Assembly (NCBI RefSeq): GCF_042242105.1
Contig: NC_092018.1
Span: 26,344,167-26,408,166, forward strand
Source of the DNA: Pempheris klunzingeri
Taxonomy: Eukaryota > Chordata > Actinopteri > Acropomatiformes > Pempheridae
Direction: 5' to 3'
DNA length: 64,000 nt
Of this stretch, positions 12,420 through 25,600 are shown in pieces; position 1 is the stretch's first letter; every line of letters begins with the position of its first letter. The notes below the pieces were generated by a model that worked only from the letters and a program-made list of their open reading frames with translations, did no database searches and had not been told where the DNA came from. The translations under genes and the position numbers were made by a program.

Positions 12420-13917
12420 TCAGCTGGCTCCAGCTGTGGCAGGAGGGGCAGGAGGTGCTGGGGCAGGGTCGGGGTCGGGGCCGGGGCCTGGTACGGGTAC
12501 GGGTACTGGGGCAGGAGCTGGGTCGGGAACGGTGAAACAGCCCCTCTTGTGCCACTGCATGTCCCGCACACGTCGGACAGACTGGATCTGAGGTGCGGGG
12601 GCCTCCCAGTCGTTCCAGTGCTTGAAATCTCCTCGCTCGAAGATAAACTGGCGCCCTCTGTAGCCTGGGTACATGTAGCCGACCCATCTGGGGGGAGGGA
12701 AAACAGACAAACTTTGACAATACAATTTTTTGCATTGAGTTGGGTAGATAAAATAGAAAAAAAACAGACAAAGACCAGAAAGGAGGTGACATATGGATGA
12801 AAGGATGATGTAGGGGAGGATCTTACGTTCCGTTAAGAGCCTTGACGCTTGCTACACGGTCCTGAAAACCGTGGCCCCACAAACTGGGCACATCATCATC
12901 AACAATCTCCATCTTTCTACCAGTAAATCCAGGGTTCTCATAAAGGTGTAGCTTGTGATCAGCACTGTCCTATTGAGGGGAATCAGACACATGGATGCTT
13001 CAAAATCCTTCAAATGTCTCCAGTAGATGTTGACTAGGTACAAAAAATGATGTTGTGTGTAGAGAGTTCAAAAGAGAGCTTGTGGAATTGATATGGGCAA
13101 ATCATATTTCTGTGTCTCTTTATGGCTGCAGTGTGAGTTTTGTGTTGCGACTAGTCACCCACCACTTTGAGTGGCCTTAGAGACAAGAGGGAGTAGCTGC
13201 TCTGACTGTTGGTCCAGGTGTCCCAGCGTGGATACTCGCCCTTCTCCAGAATAAACTGTTCGCCTGTGAACCCATGCCGATCGTAACCCGCCCAGCTGGA
13301 AGGCAAAATGGAGGACACAGGTGGAAATGTGCACACTACTTTCTTCCCAAGTGTTTTCCTAGTGAATTTATATCACACACTGAGCATTACTTACGGTCCT
13401 GACTCAACTATCACAGATCCAACCTTCTCCAGTCCCTTCTCTGTCACATCTTTACACTCTGCAGTAAACTCCGCCTTGCAGCCCTGGAAGTTCTCGAACT
13501 CAAACAGCACCACCTGGATCACACAGAGAGGGGACCAGGAAGGTGGATATTTACCAGCATGGCAACAACAGTGAGGAGTTGGGTTCTTATAAGGGTTGAT
13601 TTGGATAAAAGCCCTCAAAACATGGCTCATAGGGGGACATATTGTGCTAATACAGACAGAGAAGGAGCATTCAAACTTGACCCACTTACACTAACACAGT
13701 AGTTTGATGTCTGTTCACAAGGTAAAAGAGAGAATTGGTCTTTTTTTGACCACTAATTGGACTTCTCAGTCGGTGAGCCAGTGAGCAGCCCTCCCCTGAT
13801 CAAACCAGGCTTTCATCTGTGCACAGAGCGTAGTCCCAGTACCTTGTATGTGGCTCCAGCTCCACCCTGGCTCTTCCCAGCAGCCAGCTGCTCCGGGGCA
13901 CTTTGCTGCTCCGACAT
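12420..13917 (-). CDS. crybb3: Beta-crystallin B3 with a Pro/Ala-rich C-terminal tail
   Basis: A lens structural protein. Exons 13843-13917, 13395-13513, 13163-13295, 12827-12969 and 12420-12687 (75, 119, 133, 143 and 268 nt) give 245 residues. The N-terminal arm [16 protein letters not shown] and the motifs [26 protein letters not shown] and [20 protein letters not shown] match CRYBB3 rather than B1 or B2. All four Greek-key motifs are complete. Human CRYBB3 (211 residues) ends soon after the WHKRG motif. Here 34 more residues follow WHKRGCFT, built of PA, PV, PG and PD dipeptides. The last exon is therefore about 100 nt longer than usual. The tail is encoded in a GC-rich repeat. It lies immediately downstream of KIAA1671 and upstream of crybb2 on the same strand, as in human. 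Confidence 0.94.
12440..12530. repeat. G-rich hexamer-like tandem repeat encoding the crybb3 tail
   Basis: The plus strand carries GGGGTC and GGTACG-type units in tandem. At 12460-12486 there are five runs of three or four Gs separated by 2-3 bases, which fits the standard G-quadruplex pattern. It lies wholly in the last crybb3 coding exon, on the non-coding strand, and keeps the reading frame open. Confidence 0.8.
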
Positions 13918-13954
13918 CCTCCTAATCCACTGCTCCTCCACTGTTTGGTGGCAG

Positions 13955-13978
13955 CACACACACACACACACACACACA
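13955..13978. repeat. (CA)n microsatellite
   Basis: Twelve CA units just upstream of the crybb3 start codon, in intron 1 next to the acceptor of the exon carrying the ATG. Confidence 0.95.
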
Positions 13979-14282
13979 GAGGAGGAAAGCTCAATGTCAC
14001 AGTTGCAATTTAGTAACTCATCCTCAAACAGGAGGATTGTAACCGTCGTGGTCCTAAAGTAAAATATTCTGTTATTATATTAACCGAACGTGATTATAAA
14101 AGATTACATCCTTATCCCTTAAAGTATACCCTCATCAGTCCTTTATCTGGCTCCATTACAATCCATGATACCACATTCCTCCAAACCTGGGTCTTCACTT
14201 GACGCCACAATCTAACTCCATTGCATAGGAATTATTACAGCGCATGTTACTGGTCCCTATGTGTCCAGAGTGAGGTTTTTAC

Positions 14283-14385
14283 CTGGGTATGCCTGCTAGG
14301 AAGTGGTAGTGTCCCTCTTTTGCGGTGCCACTTGGTGTTTGGTGGGGTTGAGCCATTAGAGGGCAGGGACAGGGGGGGTATTTAT
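14283..14385 (-). promoter_or_regulatory. crybb3: crybb3 TATA-like box and untranslated exon 1
   Basis: On minus, CCATAAATACC (ATAAATA at 14379-14385) is followed by about 70-95 bp ending in CCCAG|GTAAAA, exon end 14283. This mirrors the crybb2 arrangement. The acceptor for the coding exon would be near 13940. Confidence 0.45.
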
Positions 14386-14420
14386 GGTTTATTTCTGGCC
14401 ACAACAGCAGAAAAGGGGGA

Positions 14421-14435
14421 GCTGTTGATACAGCA
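14421..14435. promoter_or_regulatory. crybb3: Candidate Maf response element upstream of crybb3
   Basis: GCTGTTGATACAGCA holds two inverted Maf half-sites (GCTG and CAGCA) and lies about 36-50 bp upstream of the TATA-like box. Large Maf factors are known activators of crystallin promoters. This is a motif match only. Confidence 0.3.
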
Positions 14436-14883
14436 AGTCTGTCGCTCACATTGTGTCCGTAACGCTGCCTCTCAATAGGCAGCTGTGTTGGCACACGCTG
14501 CCCTGCCCGTCTGCCTGGCTGCCAGTGAGCACTGTGTGCGGGCACAGGGAGAGAGAGCCAAGAGGATTCAGCAAACAGCCCCGCTCAGCACAAACACACA
14601 CAAACATACACACACTCTGGGACTACACCCAGTCTCAACCACACCACACTTCCTCGCACTTTTCTCGCAAAATTTGGGTTAGTATCAGCAAGGTCAGTGC
14701 TCGCGCATTCACAATTTGCAGCAGTTGAAATAGTTTATAATTGAATAAAAGCTTGATTAAAGCTTTTCAAGGCATGCACACAACACTCAGCAAGAGAAAT
14801 AGAGAACGTTTTGTTTTTTTTGTGGCGCTCACACTGAGCCAGGAAAATCCTAGACAGAGACATGTAGCTCAAGTCAAGTAAAT
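14436..14883. other. Spacer between crybb3 promoter and KIAA1671 3' end
   Basis: Less than 0.5 kb separates these two co-oriented genes. Nothing coding is seen. It probably contains the remaining upstream control sequence of crybb3. Confidence 0.4.
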
Positions 14884-14889
14884 TTTATT
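14884..14889 (-). terminator. kiaa1671: Poly(A) signal of KIAA1671
   Basis: AATAAA on the minus strand, about 1.8 kb after the stop codon at 16673. It is the best-placed signal before the crybb3 promoter. Confidence 0.45.
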
Positions 14890-16672
14890 AAGAATGTATT
14901 CACTTTAGGACACTGGCCAGTACAACACAGTGCAATATACATCTTTACTTTCAAATAAAAAAAAAAAAAAAGGACAAAGAAAGACATAAAAAATAAACCC
15001 TCAACTTTTATGACAAAGTAAAACGTCATGTACATGGACACCAGGGACAATCTCTCCGAAGACTCAATCAACACATTCACTTGCATTGCATGAGCACTCC
15101 AACAATACAGGAGACAGGACAAGGCCGACAAGACGGGGCAGAGGTCAGTGCTGTAGTGCATCGAGTGACAAAGTGCTTTACAGGAGCGCAGAGTGACTGG
15201 GTACGTGGCAAACATGAGGAAGATTACAGTCAAGTTATGAAGCGGGTGCAAATGTTTGGGAGCATTACAGAGGGTAGAGTCATTTAAACAATGCAGTGAA
15301 CAAAGCATCCCTCCGCTGGAGTAGTGTGAGCCAACACCCCGACACTCTGAGCCAGTCAGTTTGAGCAATGCCTGGTTTGACAGTGAAGATTGTACATGCA
15401 CATTAATGGGGACATAATAGAGGGGAATTGCACATTTGTCGGAAGAAGAAATTGTCAAAACGTGATTGAGGAGTGTGTGTGAGGGTCGCTAGGTGAAAGT
15501 ATGGCTTATAATGAATGCTTATAGCTACAATCATTTAATCTATTAAGAGGTGGGAAGACAGACGGATTTGTGTTTTCGTAAAAAGGTTGAAGAGCGTATT
15601 TGTGCTGATTCGGAGTGTTCATGATTGACAGATGCAAAGTCACTTGGGCAAAAGTCCCCCGTCCCTCTCCCACAAAGACAAAATGACGTCTAAACAAAAA
15701 GATAAACAGTATGCATCGACAGTGACACTGCTGTGGTCGCGGAGTGTAAAAGGTAAGTAAAAGGCATCGGAGCCTCTGCTGTAGTGATGCACCTTAATGT
15801 TGTCAAAACTAGCTCTCTTGTTAAATCAACGGTAATACAAATATAACATTCTCCTGATTACAGTTATTAACATGATACACACTCTCTCTGACAATCAAGT
15901 AAGCAGTGATTTGTTCTCTATGTTCAAGAAGGAAAGTCATTAGTGTCTGAAATGTTACCCTATGGCGAAGCTTGTGTAACTCCCATCAGCACCCTCCACT
16001 GTCCCATAACACACACACACACACACACACACGTCCGATGCAGACCACTTGTACATATTAGTCGAGCAAAGAAACTACATACAAACATCTTGCAGATGAT
16101 TGGCTGGATTGTCCTCCAGCACGTTATGAAGCAAGTCCGAAGTGAAAAGTCTTCGTGGTCCCACAAGTTATCCGTTTCCTGAAATGTGGCCTGACAGGAA
16201 ATAATCGCCAATAATCGCCTTTTCTCCCTTTTTTGCCCCAACTTCTCCTGGTCCCTATTAAAGTGTTCATGTGAAGTCCCTCCTGGTACAGAAGAGCTCC
16301 CACGGTTTCAAGCATGAAATGGATAAAGCAGAGCAGCCTGATGTTTTTTCCTCCTTGCTTGTTTTTCTTCTTATTTCCATTAGATAGGGACTCTCCGTAA
16401 AAAAAGGCACCATGCACATTGATCAACCCAGAAGGGAAGAGAAAAAAAAACAAATAGAAAAAAAAAAAAAAATACATCAGCAGCTGTAGATTCACCTTTC
16501 CTACCCTCTGGGTCGAACGTTAAGGCTTCTGTTTCATATAAGTTCATCTGTTAAGGCAACCTTGATGGGAATATGACAGGAAAACGGGTGTCAACATGGA
16601 AATAATTATTAGCTTGTGTTGTCTTTTTTTGATTGAGAAAACATTCAAAAACTCTCTCACCTCATTATTTAC
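14890..16672 (-). other. kiaa1671: Probable 3' UTR of KIAA1671
   Basis: A 1.8-kb stretch between the stop codon and the poly(A) signal with no conserved open frame. It contains a (CA)n microsatellite at 16009-16032 and A-rich runs near 16441-16471. Confidence 0.45.
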
Positions 16673-19600
16673 TTAGCTCTCATTTTCATACTGACTCAAG
16701 CGCTTCTTGGACTTCAGCTCTTTTAGCCACTGAGGTGAGTCCTCCTCCCTGCACAGATAAGAGACAGACGGCAGTACTCGGTTAATGGAGGAATAAGCAG
16801 CTAAACAATGTGCAACTATTTGTTGTCTCCACAGAATATAAGTTCTCCTTAAGTTGTCCACTTACCCATTTTCTTTCCCACCAGCTGAGGGCAGTACACG
16901 CGCCGCCCTGGGGAGGAAGGGGGACTTAGGAGAGCGAGAAAGCTGAGATGGAGGGGGAGTGGGTCCATCGACTTGATTGTCAGAGTCGCCCCTCTTTTTC
17001 AGCTGGGCCTGACAGCAGGAACGGGACATACTTAGTCACTCTTTTTAATATTCACAATAAAAAGGCATCACTGCATGTTCATGACCAGAGGGGGGCAAAA
17101 CCATAATAAACAGCATAAACTACACATCCGGTGAAAACATCTGATGAATGGGGTGCGGCTCACCTTTAAAGCTGAAGGGTCCATCCCTGGGAACAGGGCG
17201 ATCCTCTGTGGCGGTGAGGCGACAGGAGCAGGGCCGGCGTCAGCTCCTCTGGCCTGCTCCTCAGAGTCCGAGTCATCGTCCTTACTGTCAGCCTTTCCCT
17301 CTGTCATCGGGAGAAAATGTGTTGTCATATGCCAGCATATAGTATAGTCAGTTGCACTTAGACATTCATTCAACTTGTCGCTGCGTCTTTATCACATCTC
17401 CCTGTAGCTGGTCTTGTTTGGTGCTCACCTGTGGTGTCTCGGTAAAGCCAGTCCTCAGTGGTTCCTCCCTCTTCTGCCAGCGCGGCACTCTGACGGCCAG
17501 CTCTGGAGGGCCGTGTCCGTGGGGCACGTTTCTTCGCCAGCTGGGCTCTGGAGCGGAGAGCGCTGGTGTCTAAGAGAGCGGTCGGGGCCTGGACATCCAG
17601 ACGTGAAAAAAATACACGAGCCAACATGTTAACAGCAGCATTTGATGTGAGGGTAAAGGTAAAGGTCCTGTGTGCCGTGAAAAGAGCAGAGCTGCGGTTC
17701 ACTAGGTTAACTAACACTTACATCAGGGAAAGAGAGCGACTGGCTCTCAGATGAAGACGAGGGAAGGAGGCTGTCCAGAGTGTCGGAGTCAAACTGTGGG
17801 GCAGGATCACCTGCCATGTGTGGGGGAGTGGGCTTCCTTGGTGAGGGGCTGAGATTGCTCTCTGAGCTGGGAGTGGCGGGGGTGAGGCTGAAATACGTTA
17901 AAAAGAAAAAAAAGAAAAAGAAATTAGGAAACACTTTTTAAAAGACAACTGAATGGTTGCTGTAAACAGTTTAAACTGAAATAGTGTCTGAGTCATATTT
18001 GTCCCTTACTTCCTGTCAGGACTGTGGGAAGCTATGATTTAGAGGACACACTCCCTTGTCACCATGACAGGGATAAACAAAATGGATTCATAGAAATGCA
18101 ACAAACTGTTATATTACTTTTTAATTTTTACGAATGTGAATTGAATTATTATCTACTCTTATCAGTGTTGGTTAATGTTGTGATATTACTTTTTGACCAC
18201 ATGGGGTCAGTGACAGGTTGCTATATAATGTAATGCAATGACAGAGGACAAATCTGTGTTACTGACAGATTCCAACAATTTCCCCCAAAGACACTAAAAC
18301 CAAAGAAGAAGAATAACAACAGCAGCTTTCTGAGGCATCCCACCATTATCAGGCTGTGGCTGCTCAAGCAAACAATGGCTGTTAGCAGCATTAATGCATT
18401 TCTTACATGAAATCTTTTTTATCAATACATTTAAAAAAAAAAAAATGGTATGCAACCTTTTGTGTTATCAGGTCTTAAGTGATTGTAAATAACAAATATT
18501 CCATAAAAATGATAAGATCTAATATGAGGGTCGGTGCCACTTAAACATTTTATTGATTTTAAGCTAATAACTTCAGTTGAATATTGAATATTTTTTCTGG
18601 AATTCAGTCAATGTCATCCTTAAATCTCAGCTGCAGTTCCTCTAAACCTTCAGATACGGTGCGTAGTGACAATAATCTGTGCTGTGATGGGTACAAAACA
18701 TCTTACAACACTGGTGCTACTGGTGTATTTCCATAATCATTCGCATGTTTATGTTTTACACCCCAGCATAAGTGTGCAGACACGGGGGACGTGGACGCAC
18801 CACTAAACACACTGGCACAATCCTATAGCCAGGCCTCATTTAAGCCCACTTTAATCCAGTTATTCTAAACCACTTATTTGGAAGAAGAAATTAAGAGAAA
18901 GATTACCTAAATCACTCCTTGTTAGCATGGATTACATTGCATAGATATTTCCCATTTCGTGTCGTGTCTGCATGCCTTTTTGCAGTGCGATGCATGACTG
19001 ATGGTTTGGGAACGCTGACTTGTCTTGTGTGCATGTAAACACATTGAACACTGGATAGTGGACACCGTGCCGTGGATGTTTACCTGTCATCAGTGCGCAG
19101 TCCCGTCTCCCAGGTCCCGTACTGACTGTCCGTGTCATGGACTGGTGTTTCTGAGTCCTTCCCCTCATCTTCACCACTGTTACTTTGCTTCTGTTGCACC
19201 TGGAAGTGAGAGAGAGAGAGAAAATAAATAATGGATGAGCAGGAATGAAATTAGATCTAAGTTATGTAACAGCTTGGGAGACACCAACAGCAGTTCCCAC
19301 TTGACACTTGACATCTGACCCTTAGTTAAGTTTGGTAAGTATTTGTTTGTTATCGCTGAGCCAAGCTAAGGGGTCAAAATTCTGTTTAACTGATTGATAT
19401 GAATAATAAAATACTGTAGTTGGTTAATCAATGTCATCACTTCTACTAAAGAGCCAATAGTGTTGCCACTGCATCCTGTCGAGCTCAGCCAGTACAGTAA
19501 GACACGTAATGAAAGGTGAAGGGATGAGTTAATGGAGACCGGACCACAGCGGGGACAAAGACGGGGATCGGCGGGTGGGTGATTGAGTGTGTGTTTGCTG

Positions 19601-22600
19601 TGTGCTGAACCGTGCCTCTTTTAATGAGCCTGGTACAGAGGACATACTGTCTTCAAAACCACACAGCGCTCACTGAGGCATGTCTGTGCATGAACTGATA
19701 ACCCTGGCCTATATAGGAACAAAAAAAACAATAGAAAATCCTTCTGTCCTTGGATGCTGCCTGAGGGGTGGACAGAGAAATGTGATACACCTGGCTCTGT
19801 AACTGCACAGGTCTCCAGACTACTAGTGAGAGCAGCTCACTAGTGATGTTTATATGAGCAGTGACAGGAGACTTAGAGATCTCATTCTTCAGAGCTTCAT
19901 GAATGCTATCCTTGTTTTCTTTGTGTACAGGAGAGCGGAGCTACAAGAGTGCTGCAAAAAAAAAAAAAAAAGAGTTCAAGAGGGACAATGAGATAGAAAG
20001 AACATTTGAGCCAGAGGGTGACTGCGATAAATTTGGATCGAGGGAGCATAACATAACTGGAGAGAGGGAGAAAAGAACAGCAGCGCAGGATGTCATTCAT
20101 CAGCTGAGCCTCTCCTGACAGGAAAGGAGAAAACAGTGAGATTGGCATTCGAGACTGTTCCCTGCATCTGAGAAAGCACTTGTTCTCAAGTTCATCCTCT
20201 TCTCAATGACTCGGCGCACTCACACTTTTCACTTTGACATCACAGGGTCACACCACTTACCCTTCAATACAAACACTTCAGAGTTCTGCTTTCACCGACA
20301 ACAATGTACAAAACCTGCAGTCCAAACCAGACTGTGGGTTGAACACGCAGATACACTTGCCACATAATCCATAATCCTGGAGTCAATTAATCAGGGAAGC
20401 TAATTTAGCTAGATGAGTATGTCTTCCTCAAAGAACAGGCAAGAGAGAGAGACCTATGATATCAGCTCTGAACTATAGAAACTTTAGTGAGAAATAAATT
20501 CACTATGGTATCAACTGAAGCAACAGATCAATAACACATCTATTACACAACAACCATGAAGATCCTTTTACTAATAATATGAACAATGTCTGATTGATTG
20601 TGGCCCAGAAGTTAACCTAAATGTATCCTGCATTAAGGATCATTTACAGCGTTAAAGGCCTCAGTATGCTTCAAATGAAGAGTTCATTAGATCGATTAAG
20701 GGTGGGATATTCTTGAAGAAAAAAAAAATTTGGATGAGATGTTAAGAGACCACGTGGGAGAGCAAGAAATGTGTATCGCTGTTCCAAGCAGCCACACTGG
20801 ATGATGGGGTGAAATGCTGGCTGTCATAGAGATGTGATAATCATTATACATGTGGACACTAGCAGATAGTCTCTCCTGAAAGACATTCAAGTGTCACTCT
20901 CGGTTGTGCATGCAAAAAGTGACAGGAACAGCTGGGGGAAGAGGTTCATATCCTGCCAAACTCCTCACCAGCACACACTTGGCCAGTTGCCGATGGTATA
21001 ACATCATCCTTTCTTCTACCGGTTGCTGCTCGCTGCTATCACTGCTGTCAAACTGCCATAAAAAAAATCTTAAAACCAGGTCTTGTAAAATTCAGGAGAT
21101 AAAAATTCCTATCCCATGTGTATGTGCGTGTGTTACTCAGCCAAAACACACCGAGAACACAGCCTCACCTGATCATCATAGAGCAGCAACACTGCATTTG
21201 CAGGAACATGTTGAAGAGAGGCGCCATTATATAACAGCTAAAAGAAAGGACTTATGGCAGGCCACCTAAAGCACGAGTTGTAAAGCCTTTCAGGGGCTTA
21301 TTCATCATCTCGTAACATTTATTATTCAGTAGAATGGAAGCTTTTAACGGCCTTGGTGATGAATTTCAATTGGACTCTTTCCGCTTTCTTTTTTGGTGCA
21401 GTCTGCATTAATCTACAGACAATGCCAGGTTAGGCAGGTTTATTGGCCAGACAATAAAAAACAAAAAAACCTTTAAGCGCTAAGACTGATGTGCTGAATG
21501 GACGCTCACAGGTGTAGACTCTGCTACCAACCACAAGCATGGAGAATAGGGTTGATGAAGGAAACTTACTGATCCAACAGGTCCAGTAGCAATGATTTGT
21601 AGCTGTCAGGACGAAGGCCTTTCCTTAATAACATTACAGCCAGCTTCCCCGAGACAGGAAGGGTGTGTCGAGGGGAACAACATAACAAAGAGCGGATGAA
21701 TGGAAGGATGAAGGAGAGAAAGGGCTGATCACTAAATAGGCACGAGTGATAATCTGAGGAGGAAGGGGCTGGATCGAGGCCTTGGAAACTTCGACTTGAT
21801 AACACGCTGATCACCGAGCGCCACACATAACCCACATGACACATTCACACAGGGCGGAGAAGTGGCGGCGTATGGATTGCTCCTACCTCAACGGTTAAAT
21901 GGAAAACAGTAATTGCTTTGTTGTTCCTGAAAAAAGGGAAGGGCTCTGCTGTAAAGTACCAGACAGATGGTCTTACATCAGAGCGGAGAACACACAGTGT
22001 GCAGCTACTGTAGGTACAATAAGTGTATTTACATGAACACAGCATCCAAGACGTGGGTCTATAACCCAGTTAACAGCCCTGTGGAAGAGTCAGTGCTTCA
22101 GTCAGTGCTGCAGTCTTTACAGTAAAAATGGATGTGTGTGTGTGTGTTATCTTTGAGCCAGACATTTCAATCCATAAACATCTTAGCTGTGGTGTTCACA
22201 TACCTCATGACTGCAGCTAACATCAACATAAGGTTGCTATGACTGCAACCTCCAGATCGTGGTAGGAGCTTATCCAGCGTATTGTAAATGGGACCTGATG
22301 GGACCTCAAACACTGTGAGACGACTACAAACCATAAAAACACATTCAGTCACAAAATCACTCCCACCCATTCTATACTCATCTGCTCTAATCAATCTGGC
22401 ATGGGTGGAGTGGGAAAAGTATGCTCTGCATGCACAACAGTAATCAATATCAATATCCTGCAGATATTCAAAACAACTGCTCCCGCAAGCGCTGATCTCA
22501 TGTCAACAAATGGGCATTCTAGCTGCATGTCAGAGGGCTTACGTTAAGACGAACCCTGCGAGGCAAACCCAACAGTACTGTGTTTTTCTTTCATTACATA

Positions 22601-25600
22601 AGTGGTTCATACAGACAAGGCTCAGTGGGGCACAAAGAACTAGTAAGAACAGAGGGAAAGAATGTAAAAACCTGACTTGGCTTAAGAACTGAACCCAGAG
22701 AGCACCGAACCTGACTTAAAGGATTATTCTCATTTCTTTCAGCCTGGTGTTTGTTTTCCTGTTTTTTGCCAATATGACAATTGTTTGAGTTACATTTTTG
22801 GCTCCTGTTTTTTTTTGGTTGGATATGCTGTTGTACACACTTACAAGGATAATAGTTGACCCCGATGATGATGATGATGAAGATGATTCGAAGATATAAA
22901 ACAACAATACACTGCGATTACATGCTAATACGGTACGTAGTTACAGTAATAGTTATAACAGCAATTACAGTTTCTGGATGATAATTATTGACCTATCTGA
23001 GTGTGTTTTTGTTGTTGGAGCTATATATATTTCTCCCAGTGGGATAATAAAGTCTCTTAACTTGCTTGTTTCAAATATGACTTATTTTTTGTTTTAATTT
23101 ATTCGCTTACTGCTAGTAATGTATCATGTATCCACCACTCATGACACCAAGCAGGACCTTTTGGAACCTGTGATGAGTTTATATTTACATCTATAAAACA
23201 TCTGATGACACAAATGCCATGTAAGAGTACTTACATTTGGAAACTTGACATCTTGCAAAATCACTTGAGATTATGAGTGACTGTTGGCTATCAGATGTCA
23301 ATATCTATCTTTACATACTTGCATGGCCAAACGGGAAAATATCAGTGTGCTGACTCGAAGAGATTCAATAAAGCAATAAAAATGAAAAATATTAAGAACT
23401 GCACATATTAACTGATACTGAACAACTCTATTGAAGTCTATTATATCTAAAATTATGTAGACAAAGCCAGTCATCACTTTAAACTGTCATACAAACCTCA
23501 AACATTTCCATTATCTGCTGTAATGACAGCCAAACCTATTCAAAGCAACCAAATGCCAAACACAAGGCTGCGGTAAAACACACGTCAGAGCTGCAGAAGA
23601 GATTGTTTGGATAGGATGTGAAACTAAACCAGCATCTGTAAATGTCTCATGCTGCAGCATTCAGTGTCTTCATGTTCAAGTAAATGGCTAGTTGGGATAC
23701 CAGGAACATTTTTCACCAAGTCTCCATCTGTGCACATACAAACTTGTTGAGTAAAAACTGGGTAGTCCCAGTTTCTACATCTTCTGCCCTCTCTCACCCA
23801 TTAACTGGCCACCTGGATGCTGTCCATCCCATTCAACCATGACTGGCCTCTTAATGTCGTTCATCCACTTAACAGTGGCCCAGTGGGGAGGCACACAGCT
23901 CCCAGGGACCACAATCACAGTTGGTGATGGCTAATATTAAGTGGAACAACACAACAGACAGACACACAGACGTCATGACAACACCTCTTATCTTTAGGAG
24001 TTGTGACTCATGAGGTGTTGCAAGGCAGTTCAGCAAACAGGCGTAACCTAAAGATAGGAACAACTTCATGGCAGTGTATCCATATCCCTACATGGATTTC
24101 TAAATGTTAACTTTCCATAGAGCGCAGACTCGGTTAGAGGTCGGGGTGATTACAAGTGATACAAGTCACTGTAATTTCTGATAGGAATCCAACTTTTCCT
24201 TCATTTGTCCGTCCTTGTGCCTAACTTTAGTACAAAAACACCAATGCTAGGCGACAGAATGACCCGAAGAACCAGAGTAGCAGCAGCTTCGCTAAACAAA
24301 GACAGAGGGACAAAGGAGGGTTTACACTGCCAAGGATAATATAAGGTGAAGAACTGATGAAAGCAAAGAAAGAAATGGTTGGGAAGCAGCCGAGGGGCAG
24401 ATGGACAAGTTCTTGACATGTTTGGCTTGAGACCAAATAGTTGACGAAGGAGCAGCTGTTAACACGGTGACATTATAGAACTGCATGGACATTGCTGCAA
24501 AATGACTTGAATTCTGCCTGTGCTTTATTTAACCTCAACAGATGTTAAAGTAACATTGCTGAGCATTCAATATAGTAACCACTGACTCTACTGGTCAGTT
24601 AAAGTAATGCATCACATTGTCAATACCTCTGTTTATAGTTTGTGATTGGTATCAGAGCTGAAAGGTGGTACCGGTGTGCGTGTTGTCTTACAGCAGTGGG
24701 GGTGTTGGGTGCGGTGCGCCTGCGTAAGGACAGACGTTGCTGGCTGCGCAGTGAGAACCTGCGAATGGACTCCCTGCTGCGGGAGGCCAGAGAGCGAAGG
24801 GAGTTGGTTCTCTTGAACTCCCCCGTCCCGTCCTCTCCCCTGCCTCCCCTCTCCACTGTTGTGGATAAGAAGCTGATTGCCCCGTGGAGGGAGCGACGGA
24901 CATTCCCCACCCATCCTGACATCTGCGAGTGGGCCACCGACAGCTTGTCTCCCAGATACTCCATCACAACGCACTACTGGCAAGGCCTGCTGCGTCACAA
25001 TAAAGTCTGAACTGAGCTGTGACTCTTACGGTCACAGCAGCAGGGAATCATTAGAGTCAGATTATGCTGGAAAGGTGGCAGTCCAGGGACAGTGTCCTAA
25101 GTATTCACTGATGTGATGAAGGTGACATAGAGAACAAATACACAGCTCAGCCAGACCGTGGTGATGTTGTTGGTGTCTGCTGCTTGCAGCACTGCAGCAC
25201 GGAGAACGCCAGTCAGTCCCTGACCGTTACAGGAAAGACTCTCTTCTCAGTTTCCCTTCTAAATGGCCTTTCTGCAGTGCAGTCCCACTGGAGCTGTCTG
25301 GACTCATCGCTCTCAAGGCTCCGGGCTGCCGGCCTGAAGTGAATTGTGAAGATTTCTAATGTCTATTTTGATGCACACAGGATATGCTGGCTATGATATG
25401 CTTGGCCCAACAACCAAGTGAGCACGTAAAGGTCATGTAAGGCCAGCAGTCACTATTAGTTAAGAAGGGCACTAGTCTGTGGGACAGCCTGAAAAACTGC
25501 TGCGCTATTTACCAACAGGTTTCTCTTTCATGTTTCTCAGGCTTTGGGCACACACAAGTCCAAACTTGACACTATTCAAGCAAAGAAGTGACGTGCATTA

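Noticed and set aside
12333-12800. 155-codon plus-strand Gly-rich frame
   Set aside because: Antisense to the crybb3 last exon; its glycine content comes from the G-rich repeat.
14874-15458. 194-codon minus-strand frame
   Set aside because: It lies in the presumed 3' UTR of KIAA1671, has no family resemblance and no splice context, and ends in hydrophobic low-complexity sequence.
21566-21660. Minus-strand frame RKGLRPDSYKSLLLDLLDQ with a GTAAGT donor in the KIAA1671 intron
   Set aside because: No good acceptor in phase with the neighbours, and the flanking exons already join in phase without it.
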